The notes: generated from the sequence alone by a model not told the origin. A stretch of 40,942 bases of DNA from an uncultured Oscillospiraceae bacterium (GCA_934561515.1 CAKTGM010000016.1:1-40942); one strand, 5' to 3'; positions 7,860 through 15,915 are shown, counted from the stretch's first letter. Translations and numbers: made by a program.

Positions 7860-8801
7860 TCACTTTCCCGTATACGAGCTGCGAATGCGCGGATCGACGA
7901 ACGCATAAATGATGTCGATCACCAGATTGCCTATCGTAACGAGAACGGTTGTCATGATAACACAGCCGATGACCATGTTCAGGTCGCGCTTGCTGATAGA
8001 GTCGACCATCAGGCGTCCGACGCCGGGCCAAGAGAAAATGGTTTCCGTGACCACCGCGCCGCCCATGCCGTCAACGAACAGAGCGCCGGCGGAAGTGATG
8101 ATGGGAATCAGGGCGTTGCGCAGCGCGTGCTTGAGAACGACCGTCTTCTCGGAAAGACCCTTTGCGCGTGCGGTGTTAATATAGTCCTGGCGAATGACCT
8201 CCAGCATGGAGGAGCGCGTCATACGAGTCATCAACGCGCACATCTGCCAGCCGATCGTCAGCGCCGGCAGGATGATACTGTACCAATACTGGTTTCCTCC
8301 GCTTGGCAGCCAGCCAAGCTTGGCGGAAAACAGCAGAATCAGCAGAACGCCCAACCAGAAGTTTGGCATGCTGACGGCCACCATGGCCACAATGGATGAT
8401 ATGCGGTCGAAAATTGAGTATTGTTTTACTGCGGCTATGATGCCCAGCGGAAGAGAAAAGAGCACAGCGACTACAATAAATGAGGCGGATAGCTCCAATG
8501 TTGCCGGCAGGCGTTCGATATACTTGTCAAACACCCTGTCACTGCTGTAGTACGAGGTGCCGAGATCGCCGTGCAGCAGATTGATCATATATTCGCCGTA
8601 GCGAATAAAAATGTTCTTGTTCAGGCCGAGATCCTCTTCAATCCTCTGAACCGTTTCTATGTCTGCTTCCGGTCCTGCGATCATTTCAGCGGGGTTTCCG
8701 GGCGTCAGATTAACAATAAAAAAGATCAAAAACGAAACACCGATGATAACCGGGATCAACAGCAGCAAACGATGTAAGATATATTTCAGTAAGCCTTTCA
8801 T
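7860..8801 (-). CDS. dppB: Peptide ABC transporter permease, DppB/OppB type
   Basis: 313 residues, with a typical DppB start (KYILHRLLLLIPVIIGVSFL followed by the NLTPGNPAEMI segment), six predicted helices and the EAA loop (INTARAKGLSEKTVVLKHALRNA). The signature near the end, FSWPGVGRLMVDSI, is common to the family. It starts at ATG 8801 behind GGGAG. A strong stem-loop separates it from the binding-protein gene upstream, which usually lets the binding protein be made in excess over the permease. Confidence 0.93.
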   Translation of the reverse strand: MKGLLKYILHRLLLLIPVIIGVSFLIFFIVNLTPGNPAEMIAGPEADIETVQRIEEDLGLNKNIFIRYGEYMINLLHGDLGTSYYSSDRVFDKYIERLPATLELSASFIVVAVLFSLPLGIIAAVKQYSIFDRISSIVAMVAVSMPNFWLGVLLILLFSAKLGWLPSGGNQYWYSIILPALTIGWQMCALMTRMTRSSMLEVIRQDYINTARAKGLSEKTVVLKHALRNALIPIITSAGALFVDGMGGAVVTETIFSWPGVGRLMVDSISKRDLNMVIGCVIMTTVLVTIGNLVIDIIYAFVDPRIRSSYTGK

Positions 8802-8822
8802 GTGATCTCCCTAATATCTGAG

Positions 8823-8854
8823 GGAAGGAGATAGTCAGGGGACTATCTCCTTCC
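8823..8854 (-). promoter_or_regulatory. Stem-loop between dppA and dppB
   Basis: Perfect 14-bp inverted repeat GGAAGGAGATAGTC / GACTATCTCCTTCC with a 4-base loop, 47 bases after dppA. There is no T-run on the minus strand, so it is more likely an mRNA-stabilising or processing structure than a terminator. Confidence 0.6.
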
Positions 8855-8900
8855 TCTGGCTTTATGTCACGAATAGTTGCGTCTGCATGGAAGGATCAGA

Positions 8901-10427
8901 TTACGCTTCCCACTGCATGTTTTTATAGAACATTGCATCGCCGACTACGGGGATAACCACGTTCTTGACATGCGCGTTGGCTGCAATCGTCCAGTTGGGG
9001 GAGTAGAGCGGGATAATGGGGGCGTCATCATAGAGGAACATCTGCGCCTTGGAATAGAGCTCCTGTGCCTTTTCGGGGTCGGTCTCCTGCAGAGCCTCGT
9101 CCAACACGGCGTCGAAGGCGGGGTTGTTGTAGCGGGATTCATTGCTGGAGGCCTTGCTCTTGGAGTAAAGCAGGTTGCGCAGGGGGTTATCTGCATCGGA
9201 GGTTGCGGGCTGCCAGGAAGCGCAGGCGGCCTGCATCTTCTCGGACATGGCAAGATCGACAAACGCGGCGTTTTCCATCTGGTCGATCTTGACATTGATT
9301 CCGATCAGACCGAGCTGAGACTGAATGACCTCGGCATTCTTCACGCCACCGGTACGGCAGCTGATGGTCAGGTCAAAACCGTTGGGGTAACCGGCGGCAG
9401 CGAGGTATTCCTTGGCTTTCTCAAGGTCATAGTCGTAACCGGGGATGCTGGTATCGCTGTACTGCTGGCCGGCGCCAAGGATCGTGGTCATCGGAGTGGC
9501 GCGGCCCTCCTGCGTGACGCTGATCATGTCCTGCTTGTTGATCGCGCAGGCGATCGCCTTGCGGACATTGACATTGCTGGTGGGCTCCATTTTATAGTTC
9601 AGCGAGAGGAAGTGAACCTGCGTGCTGGGAACGGAGTATACGTTGATGTTGGCGTCGCTCTCGAAGCGGGCAAGGTCGATTGCGGCAGGGAATGCGTTAA
9701 CATCAATTTCGCCGGTCTCCAACGCGATCGTGCGGGAGTTTGCTTCGTTCATGACAACAAACTTCAGGGTCTTCATAGCGCCCTTATCGCCCCAATAGTT
9801 ATCGTTGCGGTCGAAGATGATGGATTCGCCGGAATTCCACTCTCTGAAAACATACGGGCCGGTGCCGTTGTGCTTGAAGGAGCCCTGGTTCGCATTGCAC
9901 CATTCCTCGCACATGATGCTGGTGCCGCAGAAAGCGAGGTTGTTGAGGATCGTGGTGCTCGGAACGTTGAGGAAAATACGGACCGTGGAGTCATCTTCCA
10001 CCTCAATGCGATCGATCTGAGAGACCTTCGAGGCCATGCCGGTGCTTGCGGCGGCGCGCTCAAGGGAGAACTTGACGTCGCTGGCCTTGAGGTCCTCGCC
10101 GTTGTGGAACTTAACGCCGCTGCGCAGGTGGAATACATACTCGGTAGCGGAAACGATGTCATAGCTCTCTGCGAGGCCGGGGACGATCTCGCCGGTTGCG
10201 GGATCGAGTGCCAGAAGAGAATCGTACATCAGGATGGTGTAGGTGTTCTGAAGGCTGGTGTTCTGCGCGAAGGGATCCAGACCGGAAATATCTTCATTGA
10301 CAGCAATCGTCAGCATTTCCTTTTCGCCGGAACTGCCGGGGTCGTTGTCCTTCGCTTTGTTGCCGCATCCGGCAAGCAGAGTCAGTGTCATTGCAAGTGC
10401 AAGGATCAAACTTAGACTTCTTTTCAT
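8901..10427 (-). CDS. dppA: Extracellular solute-binding lipoprotein for peptides, DppA/OppA type
   Basis: 508 residues. A lipoprotein signal peptide ends in the lipobox LLAGC (Cys21), so the mature protein is tethered to the outer face of the membrane. The body shows family 5 features: an early PFAQNTS and YDSLLALDPATGEIVPGLAESYD region, the HLRSGVKFHNGEDLKASDVKFSLER-like segment and a C-terminal DDAPIIPLYSP. It captures peptides and delivers them to DppBC. It is the first gene of the operon, with a ribosome-binding site AAAAAGGGGAAAA before ATG 10427. Binding-protein-first order plus the following stem-loop agrees with high expression. The ligand cannot be derived from sequence. Confidence 0.93.
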   Translation of the reverse strand: MKRSLSLILALAMTLTLLAGCGNKAKDNDPGSSGEKEMLTIAVNEDISGLDPFAQNTSLQNTYTILMYDSLLALDPATGEIVPGLAESYDIVSATEYVFHLRSGVKFHNGEDLKASDVKFSLERAAASTGMASKVSQIDRIEVEDDSTVRIFLNVPSTTILNNLAFCGTSIMCEEWCNANQGSFKHNGTGPYVFREWNSGESIIFDRNDNYWGDKGAMKTLKFVVMNEANSRTIALETGEIDVNAFPAAIDLARFESDANINVYSVPSTQVHFLSLNYKMEPTSNVNVRKAIACAINKQDMISVTQEGRATPMTTILGAGQQYSDTSIPGYDYDLEKAKEYLAAAGYPNGFDLTISCRTGGVKNAEVIQSQLGLIGINVKIDQMENAAFVDLAMSEKMQAACASWQPATSDADNPLRNLLYSKSKASSNESRYNNPAFDAVLDEALQETDPEKAQELYSKAQMFLYDDAPIIPLYSPNWTIAANAHVKNVVIPVVGDAMFYKNMQWEA

Positions 10428-10555
10428 GATTTTTTCCCCTTTTTAAATAAATTTGATGAAGTGGTAAGGCGCTCAGATCGCATGGGGTCCGTGTGCTTTC
10501 CTGGGAGTTCTCACCTCCTTATTTTAAAGGCTTTTTTTTGTGCGGACGTATGTGT

Positions 10556-10585
10556 ATAATACAGTCGCGCGATTTACTTGAGTAA
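10556..10585 (-). promoter_or_regulatory. Putative dpp promoter with overlapping palindrome
   Basis: On the minus strand TTACTC (10585-10580), an 18-bp spacer and TATTAT (10561-10556). The -35 is covered by a perfect 12-bp palindrome TTACTTGAGTAA (10574-10585), a likely operator. A TGTTACA motif (10595-10589) lies directly upstream. Confidence 0.4.
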
Positions 10586-10619
10586 CAATGTAACACGCCT
10601 TTGTGAGTTTTGTGTGTGA

Positions 10620-10647
10620 TTGACAAGATTTTTATGTGCCATATGTG
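10620..10647 (+). promoter_or_regulatory. Plus-strand promoter-like sequence divergent from dpp
   Basis: Perfect TTGACA (10620-10625), a 16-bp spacer and TATGTG (10642-10647); only the -10 is weak. No protein gene starts within the next 250 bases. Confidence 0.35.
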
Positions 10648-10653
10648 TTTTTT

Positions 10654-10763
10654 GGGGGGATACTGACGAAATGGCGGCGTTGGACATGAAACAAAAGGCT
10701 GACGCCCCTCTATGCAGCGCAAGCCGGCTGCCGGCAGCATCCCGCCGCGCGGGCGCTTTTTTG
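10654..10763 (+). ncRNA. Candidate small RNA upstream of dpp, about 110 bases
   Basis: Defined only by its signals: the promoter-like pair ending at 10647 and an intrinsic terminator CCCGC-CGC-GCGGG (10741-10753) followed by CGC and six T (10757-10762). A 34-codon frame (10671-10775) overlaps it but has no good ribosome-binding site. No known RNA family is recognised. Confidence 0.25.
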
Positions 10764-10814
10764 CGTATCACATGACAAATCGGGAAAATTGAACATAGCG
10801 AAATGCTAAGGTTT

Positions 10815-10873
10815 TTGATACGCTGTTAGCGCAGGGTGGGAAATGCCCTGCAAGAGAAGAAAAATCGTATCAA
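10815..10873 (+). promoter_or_regulatory. Nested inverted repeat in the hydrolase leader
   Basis: The outer arms TTGATACG (10815-10822) and CGTATCAA (10866-10873) are perfect. They enclose a second stem GCAGGG (10831-10836) / CCCTGC (10846-10851). It could be an RNA leader structure or an operator. No known riboswitch is recognised. Confidence 0.35.
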
Positions 10874-10938
10874 CGGCCTTTTTGCCTGCCTGCGGGTGGG
10901 GAAAAGCGCTTGAGTTTTGGATACAAGGAGGATGAAAC

Positions 10939-11913
10939 ATGAAAAAAGGAACGAAGGCCGCGATAGCCGCTTCCGCTGCGGCAGCCGTTTACGGCGTGGC
11001 GGCCTACAGCGCGACGAAGGCGCTGATGGACGTGGCGATGAAGCGGGATCTTCCGCAGCATCTGCACGGCAAGGGATCGCACCTGACCGGGGAGCGCGAG
11101 GACGAGGGCTATCGCGCGGCGCAGCGCGAGGCGGCGCAGAAGCTCGCCACCTTGCACACGGAGACGGTGCTGCTGCACAGCCGCGAGGGGCTGACGCTCG
11201 TGGGCCATTTCCGCGAATGCGAAAACGCCGAGCGCATCCTCATTGCCTTTCATGGCTGGCGCTCGGCGTGGTATCGGGACTTTGGACTGCTTTCGGAGTT
11301 CTGGGAGAGGGAGAAGTGCAGCGTGCTCTACGTGGAGCAGCGCGCGCAGAACGAGAGCGAGGGCGCGTATATCGGCTTCGGCCTCACCGAGCGCTACGAC
11401 TGCCTCGGCTGGGTGCGCTGGGTCATGGAGCACTGCGGAAGCGACCTGCCCATCTATCTCACGGGCATTTCCATGGGCGCGACGACCGTGCTCATGGCCG
11501 CGGGCATGGGCCTTCCCGAGGCGGTGCGCGGCGTGATCGCCGACTCGGCCTACACCTCTCCGCAGGATATCTGGCAGTATGTAATGGGCCACAACCTGCA
11601 CCTGCCGACCCTGCTTGCCACCCCCATTGCCGACGGCATCTGCAAAAAGCGCCTTGCCGCGGGCGCGGGGAGCTGTTCCACGCTCGTCTCGCTTGCGGAA
11701 ACGGACGTGCCGGTGCTGCTCATCCACGGCGAGGACGACCACTTCGTTCCGCTCAAGATGGCGCGCGAGAACCTTGGCGCCTGCCACTCGCACTGCGAGC
11801 TGCTGGTCGTGCCCGGCGCGGATCACGCGATGAGCTACTATATGGACCGCGCGACCTACGAGGAGGCGACGCGCCGCTTCTGGAAGCGCTGCGAGGAGGG
11901 CAAGGCGCGTTAA
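10939..11913 (+). CDS. Alpha/beta hydrolase with N-terminal membrane anchor
   Basis: 324 residues. The first 30 residues (basic start, then a run rich in Ala/Val) look like an uncleaved signal anchor. The fold is shown by LIAFHGWRSAWYRDFG (oxyanion HG), the nucleophile elbow GISMG with S178, acid D266 or D267 in HGEDDHFVP, and H296 in GADHAMSYY. This arrangement resembles the prolyl-oligopeptidase/BD-FAE-like and YqkD-type hydrolases common in Firmicutes. The substrate is unknown: esters, peptides or acyl groups are possible. The start has a strong AAGGAGG ribosome-binding site. The gene stands alone between the dpp control region and a separately promoted exporter gene. Confidence 0.85.
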   Translation: MKKGTKAAIAASAAAAVYGVAAYSATKALMDVAMKRDLPQHLHGKGSHLTGEREDEGYRAAQREAAQKLATLHTETVLLHSREGLTLVGHFRECENAERILIAFHGWRSAWYRDFGLLSEFWEREKCSVLYVEQRAQNESEGAYIGFGLTERYDCLGWVRWVMEHCGSDLPIYLTGISMGATTVLMAAGMGLPEAVRGVIADSAYTSPQDIWQYVMGHNLHLPTLLATPIADGICKKRLAAGAGSCSTLVSLAETDVPVLLIHGEDDHFVPLKMARENLGACHSHCELLVVPGADHAMSYYMDRATYEEATRRFWKRCEEGKAR

Positions 11914-12056
11914 GCGTCCTTTTCCCGCTCGGGCACGGCAAGGCGGAAACACGCAGGTTTCCCCAATCCATACCGCGCCGGAAAGCCAAAACAGCAAGTC
12001 ATTTCTTCCGCCCGCGCAGCGCGATCCCCTCGTGCCACGCGGGCGGCACGCTGCCC

Positions 12057-12085
12057 TTGACAGGCCCGGTGAATCGCAGTAATAT
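12057..12085 (+). promoter_or_regulatory. Promoter of the ThrE-like exporter gene
   Basis: TTGACA (12057-12062), a 17-bp spacer and TAATAT (12080-12085). Transcription would start near 12092, which favours the ATG at 12130 over that at 12106 as start codon. Confidence 0.65.
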
Positions 12086-12129
12086 AAGCGCGGATTCGAC
12101 CGGATATGCCCAAAGACATCGAGGTGCTT

Positions 12130-13368
12130 ATGGACTACTATCTTTTGACTGAATTGACCGCGCGCATCGCCTATCATCTGGCGCTGAGCGGCGCGGAGAC
12201 CTTCCGCATCGAGGAGACGATGCGCCGCATCATCGGCGCTTACGGCATCGAGTGCCAGGCCTTCGCCATCCCGAACTGCGTGATGGTCAGTCTGGAAGCG
12301 GCGAACGGCAAGCCCCTCATGGTGATGAAGCGCGTGGGCTTCCACGGCAACGACCTGGAAGCGGTGGAAAAGCTCAACGCCCTCTCGCGCCGCATCTGCG
12401 CGGAAACGCCCGCGCCGGAGGTGGCGGCGCAGTGGCTCAAGGAGACGCTCGCCGGGCGGCGCAGCTACTCCGTGGCGGCCTATTACCTCGGCAATTTTCT
12501 CGGCGCGGCGGGCTTTTGCCCCGTCTTTGGCGGCACGATGCGCGACAGCTTATGGGCGGGGCTGATGGGCCTTATCATCGGCTTTGTCACCCGCCAGATG
12601 GACAAGTGGGAGACGAACCCCTTCTTCAGCACCATTGCGGCGGCCTTCGTTATGGCTGTGCCCGCCTACCTTCTTGCGGGCTTTCAGATGCTCGACTATG
12701 TTGACGCGGTCATCATCGGCTCGCTGATGATCCTCGTGCCGGGGCTTCTCATCACCAATTCCATGCGCGATATCATCTATGGCGACACGAACTCGGGCAT
12801 CATCCGCATCGTGCAGGTGTTTCTCTCGGCCTTCGCCATTGCGATGGGCACGGCGGCGGCGTGGCGCTTGACGGCGGGCGTCTACGGTATGACGGCGATG
12901 GGCGGGCTGGCGAGCCACCCCGTCTGGGCGCAGGATATCATGATCTTTGTCGCCTGCACGGGCTTTTTCATCCTCTTCAACGTGCACGGCTGGGGGAGCT
13001 TCCTCTGTGCCTTCGGCGGCGTGCTGACGTGGATGAGCTACCTTCTGCTGCGGCACCTGGGCTTCGACATTTACGGCATGAACTTCTTCGCCGCCGTGGT
13101 CGCGGCCCTCTACTCTGAGACCATGGCGCGCTCGCGCAAGTACCCCGTCACGTCCTACCTCGTCATCTCCAGCATTCCGCTGCTGCCGGGGGCGGGCATT
13201 TACTATACGATGAGCATTGGCCTTGGGGGCGATATGCAGGCGGCGCTCCACAAGGGGCTTGAAACGGCGGGTATTGCCGGCAGCATCGCGGTTGCGATCC
13301 TGCTGGTGTCGACCGTCTTCCGGCTCGTCACATCCCAGCGCGCCAAGCGTAAGCACAAATGCAAATAG
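12130..13368 (+). CDS. Threonine/serine exporter family protein (fused ThrE N- and C-terminal domains)
   Basis: 412 residues. The soluble N-terminal domain (about 1-120) has the family pattern SGAETFRIEETMRRI and the segment PNCVMVSLEA. It is followed by about ten hydrophobic helices. The two membrane parts, often split into two genes (DUF1212 and DUF3815-type) in Firmicutes, are fused here: the first ends near NSMRDIIYGDTNSG and the second includes the VARSxxxP-like segment ARSRKYPVTSYLVISSIPLLPG. Known members export threonine and serine; other small substrates are possible. ATG 12130 was chosen for its GAGG box (12121-12124) and the promoter position; an in-frame ATG at 12106 would add eight residues. 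It ends 2 bases before a strong terminator. Confidence 0.85.
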   Translation: MDYYLLTELTARIAYHLALSGAETFRIEETMRRIIGAYGIECQAFAIPNCVMVSLEAANGKPLMVMKRVGFHGNDLEAVEKLNALSRRICAETPAPEVAAQWLKETLAGRRSYSVAAYYLGNFLGAAGFCPVFGGTMRDSLWAGLMGLIIGFVTRQMDKWETNPFFSTIAAAFVMAVPAYLLAGFQMLDYVDAVIIGSLMILVPGLLITNSMRDIIYGDTNSGIIRIVQVFLSAFAIAMGTAAAWRLTAGVYGMTAMGGLASHPVWAQDIMIFVACTGFFILFNVHGWGSFLCAFGGVLTWMSYLLLRHLGFDIYGMNFFAAVVAALYSETMARSRKYPVTSYLVISSIPLLPGAGIYYTMSIGLGGDMQAALHKGLETAGIAGSIAVAILLVSTVFRLVTSQRAKRKHKCK

Positions 13369-13369
13369 A

Positions 13370-13407
13370 AAAACGACGCATACGAAATACCGTATGCGTC
13401 GTTTTTT
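13370..13407. terminator. Bidirectional terminator between exporter and HAD gene
   Basis: Perfect 15-bp stem AAAACGACGCATACG / CGTATGCGTCGTTTT with a 6-base loop and a T-run. It serves two convergent genes. Confidence 0.85.
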
Positions 13408-13409
13408 GT

Positions 13410-14132
13410 TCAGCTTCTGTTCGTCAGACGGTCGAGATAGGCGTTCAGCGCGGCAAAATCGCCCTTCGGATAGGCGCTGAGGTCGCGCCCCTTCGTATTG
13501 ATGAGGCAGTCGGTGAGCAGGAAAACATCCATGCCCGTCTCGCGCGCGGCCATGTCCTCGAGCGCGTCGTTGCCGACCATCAGGCACTCCGCCGGGGATA
13601 CGCCGAGCGTGCGCGCGACCTCGCGGTAGTAATCCGGGTTCGGCTTGCAGAAGGTCGAATTTTCGTAGGTCGTGCAGAGCGCGAAGTCCTCTGGCGCAAG
13701 ACCCGCCCAGCGGATGCGCTGCTCGGTGGCAATGCGGGGGAAGATGGGATTCGTTGCGAGCGCGGCGCGAAGGCCGCGGGCTTTGAGGCGGCACACCGTC
13801 TCGGCTGCGGCGGCGTTGAAGCCGCAGTATTCCCGCGCGGCGGCAAATTCGTTGGCGTAAAAATCCTCAAACAGCGGCTCGTCGGCGCGCGCCTTTTCCG
13901 CGCCGTAGATGGCGGAGAACTTCTTCCAGAAGGCCTGCTCGTTCGTGCGCGAGCCGTCGTTTTTCACCATGGCGGCCGTGCCCGCCCAGATGGCGTCGAC
14001 AAGCGATTTCGGCTCGTAGCCATGGGGCGCGAGCTTTTTGGCAAGAAGCTTAAAATAGCCTGTGGTGAAGGCTTCCTGATCCATCGGCAGCAGCGTTCCG
14101 TCGAGATCAAATAAAACGGTGGTGATAGGCAA
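13410..14132 (-). CDS. HAD-superfamily hydrolase (phosphatase), TTG start
   Basis: 240 residues. Motif I FDLDGTLL (nucleophile Asp and acid Asp) stands close to the N-terminus, motif II is in ALATNP, a conserved Lys lies in the FCKPNPDYY segment, and motif IV is VGNDALEDM. This is a typical Cof-unrelated subclass I phosphatase with a helical cap (about residues 15-95). Substrates are usually phosphorylated metabolites; none can be named here. The TTG at 14132 is chosen because a GAGGAGG box lies 8 bases upstream and the protein then starts LPITTVLFDLDG, the normal distance to motif I. An ATG 19 codons further upstream would start inside the preceding gene. It lies 13 bases downstream of the permease stop, so they form an operon. 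Confidence 0.85.
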   Translation of the reverse strand: MPITTVLFDLDGTLLPMDQEAFTTGYFKLLAKKLAPHGYEPKSLVDAIWAGTAAMVKNDGSRTNEQAFWKKFSAIYGAEKARADEPLFEDFYANEFAAAREYCGFNAAAAETVCRLKARGLRAALATNPIFPRIATEQRIRWAGLAPEDFALCTTYENSTFCKPNPDYYREVARTLGVSPAECLMVGNDALEDMAARETGMDVFLLTDCLINTKGRDLSAYPKGDFAALNAYLDRLTNRS

Positions 14133-14145
14133 GGTGTGTTCCTCC

Positions 14146-15288
14146 TCAGATGAGCCAGTATTTTGACAGCAGGTAGCCCGGCACGGCAACGATCAGGAAA
14201 AAGGCCCAGCTGATGAGCGTGAAGACCTTCAAAAACGCCCTGCCGTTTTCGGGGTATGCGCGGACATAGATCCGGTAGTTGATGACCGAGGCCAGCGAGC
14301 CGATGATCGAGCAGAGCCCGGCAGTATCCACGCCGTACAAAAGCGCGGCGAGATTTTTGGTGAAGGGGTAGAGAACGATGGACGCGGGAACATTCGAGAT
14401 GAGCTGGCTCAGGCCGATGCCCCAGAGATATTCGTGCCCGCCGACGGCCCGCGTGAGAAAGGCGGAAAGCGCGGCGTTCCCCGCGATCTGCGCGGAAAAG
14501 ACGAAGAAGCAGAGAAAGGTCAAAAGCAGGACGTAGTCCGTCCTTGCGAGCACCGAACGGTCAAAGAACAGGACGGAGACGAGCACGACCAGCACGCTCA
14601 GCGGCCAGTAGGCCGTCCTTGAAACGATGGTCGCCACAATGAGAGCGAAGAGGCAGAGGTAGAGGATGCGCTGCCCTTTCCGCTCCGGCAGCCACGCGCC
14701 CTCGGCGTGACCCTCGAGCACGATCTTCTCATGCAGGTCCTTGCGGTGGAGTAACAGGATGAAAACGCTGAGAAGCGCGGCCGAGGAGACCCACAGCGGC
14801 AGCATATGCAGCACGAAGCGGAAGAAGGAAATGCCCGACTGCCCGAAGAGAAACAGGTTCTGCGGACTGCCGAAGGGCATGAGCAGCGAGCCGCGGATGG
14901 CCGCGATGTTCTCCATCGAGATGACCGGCAGGATATAGCGTTCCTTTCCGCCCGCGCGGAAGAGCAAAATCGTCAGCGGGACGAAGATGATGAGAGAAAC
15001 GTCGTTGGTGACGAACATGGACGAGAAGAAGACGCAGAAGACCAGAAAGAATGAGATGGCGGCCATCGAGGGGATCTTTCCGGCGAATTTCAGCAGCGGC
15101 AGGAAGATATTTTCCTTCTTGAAGCCCTCCAGCACGGTCAGCATCATAAAGAGCGTGAGCAGCGTGTGCCAGTCGATGCTGCCGAGAAGGCTGAGCTGCG
15201 GCTTTGTGATGAAGAGGGAGGCGAGCGCCGCCAGCAGCGACACGGCGAGCATCGGCTCGCGTTTGAGATATGCAATGCCTTTTTTCAT
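14146..15288 (-). CDS. ArsB/NhaD/SLC13-type anion permease
   Basis: 380 residues with about ten predicted membrane helices. The segment FVTNDVSLIIFVPLTI (a helix hairpin with the conserved TND) and the later SNVPASIVLYPFT repeat are the paired signature loops of the ion-transporter superfamily that includes ArsB, NhaD and dicarboxylate/citrate carriers. It likely moves an anion across the cytoplasmic membrane, by secondary transport. There is no arsR or arsC nearby, so arsenite export is not supported. The start ATG 15288 is preceded by GGAG. It is transcribed in the same direction as the tRNA cluster upstream, separated by a hairpin, and is followed by the HAD phosphatase gene. Confidence 0.8.
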   Translation of the reverse strand: MKKGIAYLKREPMLAVSLLAALASLFITKPQLSLLGSIDWHTLLTLFMMLTVLEGFKKENIFLPLLKFAGKIPSMAAISFFLVFCVFFSSMFVTNDVSLIIFVPLTILLFRAGGKERYILPVISMENIAAIRGSLLMPFGSPQNLFLFGQSGISFFRFVLHMLPLWVSSAALLSVFILLLHRKDLHEKIVLEGHAEGAWLPERKGQRILYLCLFALIVATIVSRTAYWPLSVLVVLVSVLFFDRSVLARTDYVLLLTFLCFFVFSAQIAGNAALSAFLTRAVGGHEYLWGIGLSQLISNVPASIVLYPFTKNLAALLYGVDTAGLCSIIGSLASVINYRIYVRAYPENGRAFLKVFTLISWAFFLIVAVPGYLLSKYWLI

Positions 15289-15307
15289 AGAAGCTCCGTC
15301 AGGGTAG

Positions 15308-15352
15308 AAAAGATTAGAACAATACCCCGAAATCCTGGGATTTCGAGGTATT
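15308..15352 (-). terminator. Terminator of the tRNA operon
   Basis: Arms AATACCCCGAAATCC (15321-15335) and GGATTTCGAGGTATT (15338-15352) pair with one mismatch directly after tRNA-Lys. They are followed on the minus strand by a moderately T-rich stretch. Confidence 0.6.
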
Positions 15353-15355
15353 CAC

Positions 15356-15431
15356 TGGTGCCTCGTCGGGGATTCGAACCCCGGACACCCTGCTTAAAAG
15401 GCAGGTGCTCTGCCGACTGAGCTAACGAAGC
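15356..15431 (-). tRNA. tRNA-Lys (anticodon TTT)
   Basis: 76 bases with encoded CCA. The acceptor arms GCTTCGT and ACGAGGC pair, the anticodon loop is CTTTTAA, and the T-arm contains GTTCGAATC. It is the last gene of the five-tRNA minus-strand cluster. Confidence 0.95.
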
Positions 15432-15467
15432 GAAGGTATGAAGGCAGCGGAAAACGCTGTTATTCTC

Positions 15468-15542
15468 TGGCAGGGATGGCTGGATTTGAACCAGCGAATG
15501 AGGGAGTCAAAGTCCCTTGCCTTACCGCTTGGCTACACCCCT
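15468..15542 (-). tRNA. tRNA-Gln (anticodon TTG)
   Basis: 75 bases with encoded CCA. The acceptor AGGGGTG pairs with CATCCCT, the anticodon loop is CTTTGAC, and the T-loop is GTTCAAATC. It lies between tRNA-His and tRNA-Lys in the cluster. Confidence 0.93.
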
Positions 15543-15558
15543 ATAAGGGAAAAGAAAG

Positions 15559-15584
15559 GGGATCGGGACTCTATTCCCGATCCC
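15559..15584. terminator. Hairpin between tRNA-His and tRNA-Gln
   Basis: Perfect 10-bp arms GGGATCGGGA / TCCCGATCCC with a 6-base loop. The downstream side on the minus strand is pyrimidine-rich (CTTTCTTTTCCC). It could be a partial terminator or an RNA-processing site within the tRNA transcript. Confidence 0.45.
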
Positions 15585-15594
15585 GCTCTTTTTG

Positions 15595-15672
<78 letters not shown>

Positions 15673-15723
15673 ACATATCCTGTATCCGTGCGATATTTGC
15701 TGCTATGCTGAGGGCCTCAAAAA

Positions 15724-15800
15724 TGGTACGCCAGAAGGGACTCGAACCCCCGGCCTACTGCTTAGAAGGCAGTTGCTCTATCCAGCTGAGCTACTGGCGC
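15724..15800 (-). tRNA. tRNA-Arg (anticodon TCT)
   Basis: 77 bases with encoded CCA. The acceptor GCGCCAG pairs with CTGGCGT and the anticodon loop is CTTCTAA. Confidence 0.95.
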
Positions 15801-15808
15801 AAATGGAT

Positions 15809-15883
15809 TGGAGCAGGTGACGGGAATCGAACCCGCATCCCCAGCTTGGAAGGCTGGTGCCCTGGCCATTGTGCTACACCTGC
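15809..15883 (-). tRNA. tRNA-Gly (anticodon TCC)
   Basis: 75 bases with encoded CCA. The acceptor GCAGGTG pairs with CACCTGC and the anticodon loop is CTTCCAA. It is the first gene of the cluster, about 33 bases downstream of the promoter. Confidence 0.95.
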
Positions 15884-15915
15884 ATTCGCCCTCCGCAAAG
15901 ATCGTCAGCTCTGTT

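Larger units (their letters stand above)
10428..10938. other. Regulatory region between the dpp operon and the alpha/beta hydrolase
   Basis: About 510 bases without a convincing protein gene. It holds the dpp promoter with an overlapping palindrome, a plus-strand promoter/terminator pair that could make a roughly 110-base RNA, and a nested inverted repeat before the hydrolase. On the minus strand a near-perfect anti-Shine-Dalgarno match (TAAGGAGGTGA, 10511-10521) has no start codon within 20 bases. A 19-codon frame (10483 to 10424) ends overlapping the dppA start in ATGA fashion, but its own ribosome-binding site is poor. Confidence 0.6.

Noticed and set aside
8877..10415. Plus-strand open frame of 512 codons opposite dppA
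   Set aside because: The minus strand encodes a complete binding protein with lipobox; the plus frame lacks any recognisable features.
10424..10483. 19-codon leader peptide before dppA
   Set aside because: The ATGA overlap is attractive but the start codon has no proper Shine-Dalgarno and there is no attenuator structure; kept only as a remark.
10519..10740. Minus-strand frame of 73 codons upstream of dppA
   Set aside because: It covers the dpp promoter and the candidate small RNA and has no ribosome-binding site or domain.
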